Shown here: positions 12,591-25,200 of the stretch, one piece after another
How positions within the stretch are numbered: the first letter of the stretch is position 1
How the letters are laid out: each line of letters begins with the position of its first letter
Assembly (NCBI GenBank): GCA_900074885.1
Contig: FJUW01000004.1
Coordinates: forward strand, 124,001-188,000
Origin: Rhynchosporium graminicola
Taxonomy: Eukaryota > Ascomycota > Leotiomycetes > Helotiales > Ploettnerulaceae
DNA: 64,000 nt
Direction of reading: 5' to 3'
Notes under the pieces: model-generated
Told to the model about the DNA's origin: nothing
Databases searched by the model: none
What the model saw: the letters and a program-made list of their open reading frames with translations, nothing else
Position numbers and translations under genes: made by a program

Positions 12591-12643
12591 NNNNNNNNNN
12601 NNNNNNNNNNNNNNNNNNNNNNNNNNNNNNNNNNNNNNNNNNN
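12591..12643. other. Assembly gap (53 N) beside a G-run
   Basis: The sequence is unknown for 53 bases. The right edge is a run of nine G and the left edge ends GAGAGGG, so the missing sequence is probably G-rich or homopolymeric. Confidence 0.95.
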
Positions 12644-14499
12644 GGGGGGGGGTGGATGCGTTTAGGATGTGTGCGCTTGTTATGCTCTATATCTGCAGAT
12701 ATTCTGTTTTTCTCTTTCTCACGCTCTCTCAGATCGTATAATCGAAACTCGTAAGCGAGTATAGTACGACATGCTGTGGTGATAATAATAACGATAGCCA
12801 TTTACTTCACTACGCTCATTCGTATCCCAAGCCTTCAAAGAGTACAGGAACGTGCTAAACATAAGATATACATCCATACCAACCCCTAATAAAATTCTTT
12901 CCTCATATACTCTTAGAGCCGTTGAAAGTTGTGTAATACTGCATTTGCGCAGTAGATAATAGCCTGGGTTAGCTATTCTTGCACAGCAAGGGCTCTTTAT
13001 AAGAGCTAGTGTATCAACTCATATCATATCATATAATCTCGATCTCCTTACGCAAGCGATACTCAATTGAAGGGAAGGCCTGATTTCTCGATGGAGAAAG
13101 AAAGTTATATATACGAGTTGGCGCGTAAATATCCCGAAAGACAAAAACGAGGGAGACGCAGCTAGCTAGCTCTTCATCTTTGATGCTTTCACTTTAGACC
13201 CTTCTTCTTTATCTTGTATTCTTTTTCAGAGGGAAGACCAAAATTCCATCCTCTTGTGTGTAGTCTTCTGAAATGTCAAACGTTTAATCTTTTCAAGAAG
13301 AAAAAAATAAAGAAGAGAAAAAAAAGCGTTTTTTGTTTCTATTTATACCGAGGTTGCTTGGGTACCTACCCTAGTTCGGTCGATTGTAGTTGTGTATCTC
13401 CGAAGGGGAAGGGGTAGAGAGGGCAGAGAGATAGATGCAATTAGACCCTTCCCTACCTTACCGAAAGAACAAAATATTTGATCTATAGTAAACCAGAGAA
13501 GCCGATCGCCGTAGTGCGGCTTTTCTCATGAAAAGAAAGAAGAAGATTCAATTTATAGCTAAAGTCGTAGAGAATCGCAGAGATTACAGATGCCGAAGAC
13601 ATAATATCAGCACGAAAATTCTCCAATCTATCGAGCTTGAAAGCAAGCGTTGCTTTGCCTTTCTTTTTTTTTTCTTTCGCCTCCTTGATAATCGTGGAAT
13701 GATATGGGTATTTTTATCGGCTATTCTCGAACGCGAAAAGTGTCGAGTGTTTGTAGCTTATAGAGTATGAAGATGAGAGGTTGAGCCTTTTTTCTCACTT
13801 TATGATAGGTATAAGAAGGATGATAAGGTGGGATTTGTGGAGATATGATGTGTGCTTGTTATTGTTTTTTGGTTGTGAGATGTGTTCATCTATGTGCTGT
13901 ATACTCTATGCTGTATTCTGTATTCTGCTACTTTTCCGTTCTCTTAGATCGTATCGTGTACAAGCGGGTAGAGTAAAAGGTGTAGTTATTGTTTGTTTAA
14001 GTAGACTTTACCTTTGACGTGGATTATATTGAAGTGCAGGAATCGATAAGTATTAAGTGAGGAATAGATGAGACGTGAAGTGGGGTGCGTGAGTGAGTAG
14101 TTGAGTGATTGGATAGATAGGAGGATGGGAGATGGCTCAGATGACAGCGAAGAGGAAATGAAGAGGCAAATCGAGAGGAAAATCGAGTTATGTAGGGCGA
14201 AAAAGTGATGGATGAGTAGATGGATAGATTGGCTACCTCTCCACTATCTATACCCCTCTAGAAGGTATCGGACAGTCTTTGGTGCTCGGGTATTGATTCT
14301 GGAATATCTTAATGATTTGCGTTTAGAGTCGAATCTAGATCTGGAACTCACATCATATCAGCCTTTTCATATCAATAGGGATTGGAAGTTAGTAAGTTAT
14401 ACTCCATTGACTTACCAGAGTGTCGAGAATCAGCCACATACCACTCATCCACCACCTTCTCAGGCTTTTCCGAAATATTATTTTCCACACATCAGAAGC

Positions 14500-15060
14500 T
14501 AAGGTAAGAAGATATACCACTCTACGTCAAAGTTTATAAACCTATAAATTTTAGATACAACTATATTGGTACAGTACATGTCCACTTTACATAGTGCCGG
14601 TGTATCTCTTCCAAAAAAAAAGCTGATATGTCTTCGAAAATAACCTCAGCCCTCTACAGCCGTTTTAGGTTGGAGCCTTTACCCCAAATACTACCAAACG
14701 TCACTACTTATACGATTAGTTTAACAGATATGTATTAGTCTTGACAAATTAAGCTATACAGAATCTCGTAAGATCTATATAATAGTACTCTATCTTAACT
14801 AGGAACTCATAAATCTGCTCTTCTTAGTATAATATCCTAATTAGAAGTCGGAGAAATTCGCAAAATCACGATTCCTTACTAAAATTAAGCGATTTTTGAA
14901 GATTTTTAATAATATACTAAGGGCGATCCTTGGTACTGAAGTCACTATAGACACGAACTCTCTGATTAAGATCTATATAAATTGAACGCTTACGGGCTAT
15001 TTAATAATGAGATTATTATTTATAGATCTAATGTAGTTATAGTATTATCATGAAGTGAGG
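14500..15060. other. AT-rich block, possible decayed transposon
   Basis: TpA-rich sequence full of words such as TATATAA and TTATTATTTATAG, with stops in every frame, contrasts with its flanks. It has the look of repeat-induced point mutation (RIP), but no transposase or reverse transcriptase motif survives that I can name. Confidence 0.3.
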
Positions 15061-17468
15061 AGAGGGCAAAATGACGATTAACGTGAGGATGTCAATAATG
15101 GCTCAAACTCAAGACGGATAAGCTTTCTTTCTCTATAAATAGAAAAGGGAAGGGAGGGGAGTAAGACAGCTACTTGAAAACCCAATTATCTACATCAAAA
15201 TAGCACGCTCAAATAACAAGCCTCACAAGGCAAGGTTATCCTCGGTATACATATCCGGCGGGGACAAGAAGCACTCTCCAAGAGGAAGTAAGTAAGTGCG
15301 TTAACGATCTATATGCCCTGAATCCTAACCTACCTCGTTCAAACTCGAAACACACTTACTTATACACTTCAGTACACATATAAGAAAACTTCATCCTTTG
15401 AAATCAGTCACCCAAAAAAAACTGCCTCTGAGATTTCTTCCTAGCACTGGACTGAACTGAACCGATGTATGGTGCGTGGAAATACAGGGCAATGAATGCT
15501 AGCTATATATCTACAGCCTTGTATCTCTCTACATAACAGCAGAAGAATGCAGATATTGAGTATATCCCTCTCTTCCTCCCTCTCTGTCAAAGTAACATTC
15601 ACCGCGCTCGTCAAGTAAGTAGTTTTGGCAACTCACCGAACGGAAAAGTTATGCTCTCAACTGAGCCAAACCCACCACTTCCCATTGATTAGTAACATAT
15701 GTCATCTGAGTCCCCAGTGGCGATCCAGCAATATTTTTAGTTAGTTATTCCTCTTTTATGTCGGGGAATGGGGCGGTAAAGTCGACTCACGCAAATACGA
15801 GTTTCAAGAAAGTCAGAGTTGCATGTCAGTGAACGATACTCTGGGAATTGCTTACTATGTTCGTAAATCTCATGCTAAGGTCCAGGACTCTGATGTGATG
15901 GGAATCTTGTGGTTGGTTATATTTGAATATCGAATTGTCGATTATTACGTAGGAATTTGATGCGTGGAGAAGAATTCTATAAGAGTTTGATATGTTAAAA
16001 AAACCCCAAAAAAATTTAAAAGAAAATTCCGGTCTCGAGGATTAGGTGACTAGCTTGAGAGGTTTTGTGGAATTGTCTTTCAGGAGTAAATAGCTTATTC
16101 TTCCCTTCCCTTCCCTTCACTTCCCTTCTTTTCCCTCACCATAAATCATATCTCATCATTAGATAGCAAGCTATAACCTAGTAACTCGATCCTATCCTAT
16201 CTGGTCTGATTTTGTTTCATGTTTACTTATTGTTTAATTACTACACACCCTGCTCTGCTCTGCGCTGTTAAAGATATTTCGCACTTTAGTGATGTTTTCC
16301 CACTAGAGATGAGACTGATATGGAAAGGAATGAGTGAATGAATGAATCGATGACTTGACGGAGGAGCGGGAGTTAGAGCGTAAGGAAGCGAGGAGAGTGG
16401 AGAGGGGTTAGTTGAGAAAGGGGAGAAGGAAGATCTGAGGGGGGGAAGGTGGAGGATAGATAGAGTAAAGATAAATAAGGATGAAAGGATAAGATGATAG
16501 GATAACAGGATAGGGTAAGATGAGATGATATAGAACTCATTAGCGAAAACAAGAAATATGAGAAAAGTACAACTTCCCTCAATCCTCAAAAAGGTGGGTG
16601 CAAGGATATATTTGAGCATACCACGAATTCCACTTTTCGAAGGAGCGTTATATAGCTCTAAAGGCTCTCTTTACGATTCAGAACGTACTAGTTCGTGCCT
16701 TCCTTCTCTGCCTTCTTACGTGAACTAGCCATGTGACTTATCTCGTTTTCTCTTATCTATCTTCTTTGTTCTGTTTCCTAAAATTCAATACCCAAGGTAA
16801 TCAGTCGGTTTGGTTTGCTTTGATGGTGCGATTTAGTTTAGTTTGCTATGAACCAGCCTAGTGATGTTTAGTTCAGGTAGTTTCCGCTAGGTCGGGCTCT
16901 AGTTTAGTGCCAAATCGCTCTGTTTTGCGGTTGCGGTCCGTTTTAATCATTGACTTTTGGATTTTCCTGCCTTCTGCTTACTATGCTGCGCGATTGAATT
17001 CGCTTCATGAGACAAGAGAACAGAAACCCCATCTTGCCTCGACGAGGTGATGTTAAACTAAACCTCATCCTTGGTAGTCGTTTGCAAGAAAGAGTAAATC
17101 CAGGTTAAGGGAAAGGGTAGGAGTCGAGAATGGCAAATCACAAAGCGTGGGAATCAAGGCAGGCATGGTATTCGCATTTGCGTTTAAAGTACAAACATTA
17201 TTTAAAAGAATTTCAGTGCACCGAGATCGAAACATAGGCCAGTACCCGATCTGAGATCGTACCGCACAAATTTAATCTTCCGCTCGCGCGCTGCTGGTGT
17301 AAAAAAAAAGGGTATCATATCTCAAGCGTGCGCAGCATTCCATCCAACTCAGACTAGTCCAATCGCACGGTCTAAACCATAACCTGCAGTCTCCTTCATC
17401 AAGACTGACGAAGGATAGTACAGGGTCGAGATGCGTAGTTTGAGAGGATAGTCGGTCGAAGAAATCGC

Positions 17469-19295
17469 TCAAACATGCTGGATAGAGTCGAGGTTGTCAC
17501 TCGAGCCACTCAGTTGCTTCTCCTGATCTTGCGCATGTCCAGCAGAGTATTTACTCGCGGCATCATCAACATCATTCAAAACCTCCCGAGTCAACTCAAC
17601 ATAATCATACGCAAACTCTCCAATCTCTGCATCATCGATACCGAGAATCTCAGCCTCCTCACTTGCTCTCAAACTCAATCCTGGGATCAAGTTCATGACG
17701 AATAGGATGATGCAGGTACCAAAGAAGGAGTAGGCTGCGCCAGCGACGGAATCGGCAAGTTGGTATCCGATTTGAATCCAGTGACGGTTGAGCCAGCCAC
17801 CGGGGATCACGGTGAAGCCGTCTAGATGAGCTATGTAGTCGGCGGCGAAGAAGGCGGTTAGGACGTTCCCGATGAAACCACCGACTGCATGTTCGGCGAA
17901 GATGTCGAGGGCATCGTCGATGCCGAGGACGAACTTGAGTTTGGTTGCGTACTGGAGAAGGTCAGTTTCGGTCTGGAGTTGAGGCTGTCAATTTGAGAAA
18001 AGGCACTTACATTAGCACCTGCGGCACCAACAATACCATAGACAACGGCAGCCCAAGCGGGAACGAAACCAGAACCCGGAGTAATAGCTACAAGTCCAGC
18101 AATAACACCCGAGCAGAAGCCAACAGTCGACCACTTCTTCTCGAGACGGTAATCCAGTACACACCATGTGATACCACCGACACAAGCAGCGAGATTGGTG
18201 ACCATAGCAGCCATGACAGCACGTAGATTAGCAGCGAGTGCCGAACCGGCGTTGAACCCGAACCAACCGACCCAGAGGAAGACGGTGCCGATCACGATGT
18301 GTGTCACATTGTGAGGACGGTAGTTAAGCTCGTGGGTGCCGTGACCGCGACGCTTGCCGAGCATGATGGAGTAGGCAAGAGCAGCGCATCCGGAAGAGAT
18401 ATGCACCGGTGTTCCGCCAGCGAAATCGAGACCACCCATTACGAAGGACCAGCCGGAAGTGTTCCATGTCCAGCAGGCGATGGGGTCGTAGATGATAGTT
18501 GTCCAGACAAACATGAAGACCTAGGCATGTTAACTTGGGCTCTACTGATGAGGGAATCACGAGGAATGTGAAGGGTGAGATTGAGTGCTGGCAAAGTGGG
18601 GAACGTACGACAGTAGGCAACATGCGACCTCTCTCCGCAACGGCACCAACCGCAAGAGCCACAGTGATACAAGCGAACATGCCCTGATAAACGGCGAACA
18701 TCAAATCCGGAATCTTAGCAGAGCCCACGGAAGGAGCACCAAGCACATTGCGGAAACCGATGTTGTCCAAATTACCGAGGTAGGAGCCGGCGCTGTGCGA
18801 GAAGGCGAGCGAGTAACCCCAGAAGAACCATTGGAAGGAGACTACGGCTGTGGCCATGACCGAGAGCCAGATGAGAGAGAGGGCGGACTTCCGGCGGGCG
18901 AGACCTGAGTAGAAGAATCTGTGCACAGGCAAGATTAGCCTGTGGTCTTCTTCTGGTGAGGTTCTGTGGTACAGCTGTGGTACTGATGCCACGTTTGGAG
19001 GAGCTCTCGTATCTGTACTTACCCGACACCTGGAATCATGAGTAGAACGAGTGCGGTACATATGATCATGAAGCTGATATCGCCAGACTAGAAGGAAGCT
19101 CATGTCAGCGGTTGATTCTATGCTGTCGAGCCCAAGAAACGGATTGGACCAAGCTCGATCTTACGATCTAGACCACACGACACAATCTGATTCGAACTGG
19201 AGTCAGGACAAGCTTACCTCGTAGTAGATATTGAGATCCTCGGTCAGAGAGTCACCTCCTGTCGCGAGGGTACTGTTATACTCAGCGACAGTCAT
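17469..19295 (-). CDS. Ammonium transporter, Amt/Mep/Rh family, five exons
   Basis: This plasma-membrane permease takes up ammonium as a nitrogen source. Exons in coding order: 19218-19295, 19023-19087, 18609-18918, 18011-18520 and 17469-17951. They total 1446 nt, giving 481 aa, a normal length for fungal Mep proteins. The Amt signature DFAGGTPVHISSG carries the conserved Asp (about 183) and the first pore His (about 191). The second pore His (about 342) lies in DIFAEHAVGGFIGNV. Other hallmarks are FFYSGLARRKSALS, VGWFGFNAGSA and ELNYRPHNV. About eleven hydrophobic helices precede a hydrophilic C-tail (YDYVELTREVLND), the cytosolic region known to gate trimers of this family. Whether it is a high-affinity sensor type (Mep2) or a low-affinity type (MeaA) cannot be settled from sequence alone. 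Neighbouring genes are unrelated and kilobases away. Confidence 0.95.
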
Positions 19296-22200
19296 CGTGA
19301 AGACTATTGCGCTCGAAGGCGTCTTTGTTGCGTGAAGGTGATATTAATTAGATCGTAGGTGTGTTGTTTCGTCGTTGGTTGAAAGGGCAGTTTAGGAAAG
19401 AATAGGCGTAAGTCGCAAGGAGCGTGTGTGAAAAGGAGAGAAAGGATGCACAAATCTTTCTCGAGATCTTTCTCGAGATAGACGCTCTCTAAGGAGAGAG
19501 ATCGATGCTGTAGAGATGGTGCCTCCTGTGCCTGTGTCTGTGTCTGTGTCGATTCTCGGCGATTCTCGAGAGCGTGAGGTTGTCAGAGGTGACAGGTAGG
19601 GTGATGGAAGAAGTGGATTACGACCTAGTGGTCCATTCGAGGTGGGTGGGGTGGGGGGGGGCACGCTTGTATTTGAAGGGTCGGGGACTAGTGCGGGTTA
19701 GTATATACTTACTCATAGCACGGTACTGCTCGAAAAGGTAAACGAAACGAGAAACAACCAACGTGAAAGGTCCTCAGAGGTGATGAAGTCGACCTGCACG
19801 AAGGTGGGGCCAAATGTGGATATCGTATTCAGGGGTCTAGATCTGGATTCCCAACCAGGCGTTTCGTTTCGTAGGGACCTCCGATTACTTGCTGCAGGCT
19901 GATGGCGCATCCTGCAATATTCAACTGGATAGCTTCCTACTGGTAGAGAAAAAGCAGTTTTGGGAGATATCTCCGGAAGTCTTTCGTATTGAAATAAATA
20001 CCTTGGGAAAGACGTCAGCCAACTAACTGATCAAGAAGAACTGAGAAGGAAGGAAAACCTTATTGACAGCCTTGCATAGTACTTAAATTACAAGAGATAC
20101 CTGCAAAGACAATTTTGGGTATGTTTCGCCTGGTAAACAAGCTACCGTACATTCACATGCCAGGGCACTCAAGATGTTGACTTTCCTTTCTTCATAATGT
20201 AAATACCTAGTCGGACTTCAATACCACCTGCTATTCATGCACGTCAGCGGATCAAACAATGCCCGATCTAAAACTCCATACGGAAGAGCTCTATACTCCG
20301 TATGAAGGAACATTGTTCCAAACAAAATGTTCCTCTCGAGTCTCGACCTTCCCTAGGTATCTATCTACCTGGTTATTAAACCTTCCTCTTCGCTTCTATT
20401 TCGCTCCCTCTTGTCCACTCTCATATCCAAGGTTCACAAACCAGACCTGATGAAAAACTATGCCCAGTATGCCGAGACCCACCTGTCTCCACGATTTACC
20501 ACATCTTCCCTCTTGCATAGATATTTCCATCATTTCATACAACGATATAGAATACAATCGATCACTTATCTGTCTCATACCATGCCATGCCATCCCATGC
20601 CATATTCCCTCTCATACTGTCAGCCTGTACCCTTAATCCCTACCCTGCCCTACCACACTAGTACACGGACTAATCCATCAACCGGTCCATTTTGGCTGCG
20701 GGAAGATCCTCCCCTGTCAGAATGGACCCACCAAAGATAAGGAAATGCAGAGCGCCAATCACATGCAGTCTTGGAAAGCGTGGGTGAGATCTTGAACTTC
20801 CCTGCTATTTATTGGTCACCTTTTGCTCGATGCCAGCAATTGCCATGGCCGGCGACCTGCTTGGAGATACGAAGTAAAGGAAGAGATGGCATGGCACGTT
20901 AGGTCTGGTAAAAGAAAGGAGAGGAAGGTATGGAAGATGAAGAGGGAGGAGAGAAGGGAAAAAAGGATGAGATAAGATTACAGGATGGCAGCGGCTTATT
21001 GGACGTAGGCATGTCCTACAGCTAATACCATGAACAGATCAGACGTGTGTTTCATGTTTGAGAAACAGCTACGTACTGCACTCTGACCATCGACGATTTA
21101 CACCGCGACATCGTGACATCTGGACTCTGGAAGATAGATATTTAGAGTTCACGATAGGCCGAATACGGAAAGTTTAATATCTGTAAGGAAGGAGATATCT
21201 GTTCTCCGTATTACAACCGACCATTAGCGGCCGTGGGCTCCGATAAGAAGTCTCACTTTCAGGCGGTTGAGGCGTTCGAAAGGAACAATAGCTGAATAGC
21301 TAGCTCTAAACAGTTAATGCTTGAGCTTCATTGATAGATTGATAATGCACTTCTGCACTTTTTGAAAGAAAGATAGTCGTAGATACGTGTGTTTTCAAGT
21401 TTCGTTAAGTACTGGTCGGATAGTTGCTCACCTAGCGTTCTCGCTATCACTATTACATACCTGCGGGTGCCGAAACCACGCTTTCGGGATTTCTTGACGC
21501 ACGGGCTCCTATTTTGGGGATTTTGCTTCTAGAAGGTTACTTGTTATCCACCTAATCGTACCGACTCCACGGTTTCAAAGACAAGTCATATACAAATATT
21601 CTTTCGAGGCCAACTAGGTGATGATTCTTTCATCGTACATGATAATTCGTATGTCCGACTCCAAGCTTCAGAAATCCGGAAACATCGGCTTGCATACTGT
21701 ATCAAATTATCAATGCCCATATCCCATACATACCAAAGTGCAGACATTCAATCGTCTCTCTCAGCTCTCCGACTGGCCTATTTGAACGTACCTTTCATGC
21801 GCGGCTGAGTTCCATTCCCCCGCTCTACAATGCTCCCTCTCCCACTGCCACTGCAGCTGATCTAGTGCACTGTAGATAATCAAGCTCTCCTTTTCACTCC
21901 TGCACTGTACTGATAATGTGATAGCCAGACCAGGCGACGAAGCCAAGTGGCGCACGCCACTAAACGATCGCGTGGTGAGGTTGCGATAAGGATTCTTTGG
22001 ATTCTTTGGGTTCTTCGGGATGTGTATGTGGAGATCGCTATGATAGGATCAAGGAGATGGTGTTTTGACGAATGGCTGACTGACCGAGTTGGTGATAAGT
22101 GTACGACGGTAGCAGAGGATTCAGAGTGTGGTTTCAGGACTTGATAGACGCGTAATTCTCACGATAGAATTTCAACGCAAGTGTCTTAGAAATATGGATA

Positions 22201-25200
22201 TCGGCTTCATTTGTGGTAAGATTCGGGCCGGAATGAGCTGCTCGGTCGGGTGTGTCGTCCCGGGTTGAGGTTTGTGGTTTGTGGTTTGTGGGGAATGGGG
22301 AATGGGGAATGGTAACAGTTCACCGTGCGATCTTGCATTCGTCTGTACCTACCTGTCACTTATTCTGAAGGAGGCGCCTGTTCACGAGATCGATGAAGGT
22401 ATGTTAGGTGAGGTGGGACTGAGATCTATCTCAGCTTGGACACACAGAAGACTCTCGACATCTACTACAACTATGTGCTTATATGGAACCTCGAAACTCT
22501 AATGAAAAAGGGTGAGTTAAATTCAAAGATGTCTCTACTAATGGCTTCCAATGGAATATACCATCGTGCTAAGGAATGCCTATAAATTAGTAGGATCGCA
22601 AACGACACAAAGTCTAGAGTAGTACAGAATGCGTGTAACTGCCTTGTGCTCCTTTTTCTCTTATTCCTTCTGTGTTTCCTTCCCATATTCCTTCGTCCTT
22701 CGCAATTTTACTCTTATCGCCCGGTGTTTCGGAAGGCTACTCGATCTTGAATAATGAAGTGAGACGTGAGATATGACACGGAAGTCGAAGCTAAGCTGGA
22801 AGGACTCAGCTGCGTCAGGTTGAAAGACCGAGATCTGATTGCTAAATACCAAATCCGTGATACTCTCCCTGAAGACACAGCTACTGCCACAGAGAGAATC
22901 GTTCGCTTGTTTTTCTTCTGATACTTTATCTTTCGCTTCTCACTCCGATGTTCGCGTGCTACATCAGCTCACTTTACATGATGCAAGGTTCAAATAAGAC
23001 ATGTTCTCAAGAGATTCCATCTACTAAGTCAGCACCAGACCCTCAAGTTCAAGATCTCCGCTGCCCAAGCATGAGACTCGTAAGACCATAAAAATACCCA
23101 AGATACGTCCCAGCTTGACAGACAAATGACCTTATTCCTCGCATCACACCGGATCCTGCAAGCGCATTTGGGACCGGTAATGTGCAGTAGTGGTATTAAG
23201 GTGAAATTCTGATTGGTAGGTACTTTGACGAACACATCCGATAAGGCTGTGTTATTACACTATTTCGAATGCTCTGTTGTGCGTTGGTAGAGGTATATAT
23301 GTTTCACGACCGAGTCATCTGGATTCAGTACTCGGGAGAAATTTTAGAGGAGGGACACGGGTTGTGAGATTTCGGCAATTGAGGCAATGTAGACAGGAAA
23401 AGGTGGCAAGTGCAGTGTGCAGTGTGCATTTATAATGAGTGAGAGAAATGCGGAGTTGCGATGGAAGTATAGGTTTGGACTTTGGTGGGAGTGAGAACAT
23501 GGTAAGTAAGGAGCTTTGGTAAGTACTGTCAAGTCAAAACGAAACTGTTGTTGTCGTTCTCATTCCTTTAGCTGATTTACCTTTCTCACTGCACGGTATA
23601 ACATCTTATTTTGAGTCAGTCTTTTTCATTATAATCACTCCTCATTTATCGTCCTGTATTGAAGAATTCTGCGATTAGGTAGCGAAGTGGTATAGGAACT
23701 ATCAGCAGTCGTGATCTTTACTTATATCTCAGTCAAGTGAACTTTATTTCCATTCCTATGGAAGTCAGCCTGCACTAGCTATGCATGAACCCAAGTGCCA
23801 AGCGTACACTTCACCCTACGTCAAGTTCATTTTCATCCTAATCTCACATGAATTTCTCCTACCGATTGCTTTGACAATCAAAATCACAACTTCGGCCCTT
23901 TTCACCCAACTCTTAGATTCTTCATTTCCTTTTCGATAATATCCTTCGTCCTTCCGACCAAATTCCCATAATCCATCCGCGGGTACCTACCTTCATCACG
24001 GAATCTATCTGGCTTCCACAACGGCGCGCCGCATCTCATCTACCACGAAAAACTGCTCCGAACATCGTTCTGTGATACAAATTATAACACGACCTTGTCA
24101 GTGAATAGAGGTAGATCAGATTTTCAGTGCGTAAGATGGATCACGGTATCAAAACTTAAAGTGAAACATGAGGTCCTGTACTCTTTGTTAAATGAAGCCG
24201 CTGTAGAGCTAGCTGATTATTGGTTGTTGATTGGCTACGTTGATAGAGCTGAAAGTCGAATGATTATGATCATGTATGTAAGGTATATAAGCATCTCCTA
24301 CTAGGGAAATATGTAAGATTTATGTATATTCAGCGAGAAATGTACACAAGGATCGTCAGGAAAAGTATATATATAGCGTCGGCCCCCGTCCCTCCACTTT
24401 TGGATGAAGCTAAGCGAAATTCATAATTTGTTTTGTGTTTTATTCTGGCTTTGATTATACCAAAAGCTCGTGGAACGTATGATAAGTATAATTAAGGAAT
24501 TCTTTCGTCAACATCTTTCGTCGCTGGATTACGACACATTACGATCATGACAGCAATGAAATCAACAATAGGGATGCGTACGGTGGTGTTCAATAAAATA
24601 ACGATGACAACGTCGTTGGCAATAGTGATAGCTTGTCGCTTAATCTTACATTAAATCAGACTCCTCAAGTAATGCGATGAGGACACTAGATGACCAACCT
24701 TAATGTTATTGCATCTAAATTGTAAAAGAGCAAAATCATCCCTACTCGCGACGACCGGCCAGACTGACTCAGACACAGCCTATCCAGAGCCTTTACCTTA
24801 TCATCCAGGCTTCTGACCTATAGTGGTCAATACCAGCTCATCTTTGTTACTCAAAGATACAGATATTTCTAACGATTCTCAAGAAGAATAAGATGTGAAT
24901 GATTAATAGATCGAAAGACGGGTCTTTTAAGTGTGGGTTATGGACTCGTAACTTCTCAGAAATGTCAATCTCAGATCGAGGTGTAAATACAGGATATCAC
25001 GGACTCAAAAGAAGCTGTGCATGTTCTCATCCCATTCGTCATCCACGGGAATCAGTTCAGAACGGTCTTCTTTGGTTAAATAGTGATGTTGTGACTGGAT
25101 CAGACGTAGGTTATCCCCTCATGAATAGAGTGAAGACGTTCAGATTTATCACACAGAGTAATAAGAGAGTGACTTTATGGAAAGACTCAGGAATGTGTCA

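Larger units (their letters stand above)
10965..17468. other. 6.5-kb gene-free region rich in simple repeats
   Basis: No recognisable coding motif is present between the coiled-coil gene and the ammonium transporter. Contents: pentanucleotide arrays (11830-12052), a GGCA tract (12136-12170), an assembly gap (12591-12643), an AT-rich block (about 14500-15060) and purine-rich sequence around 16320-16480. Open frames across the pentamers translate to low-complexity Leu/Ser/Phe strings and are artefacts of the repeats. I saw no tRNA. Confidence 0.6.
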
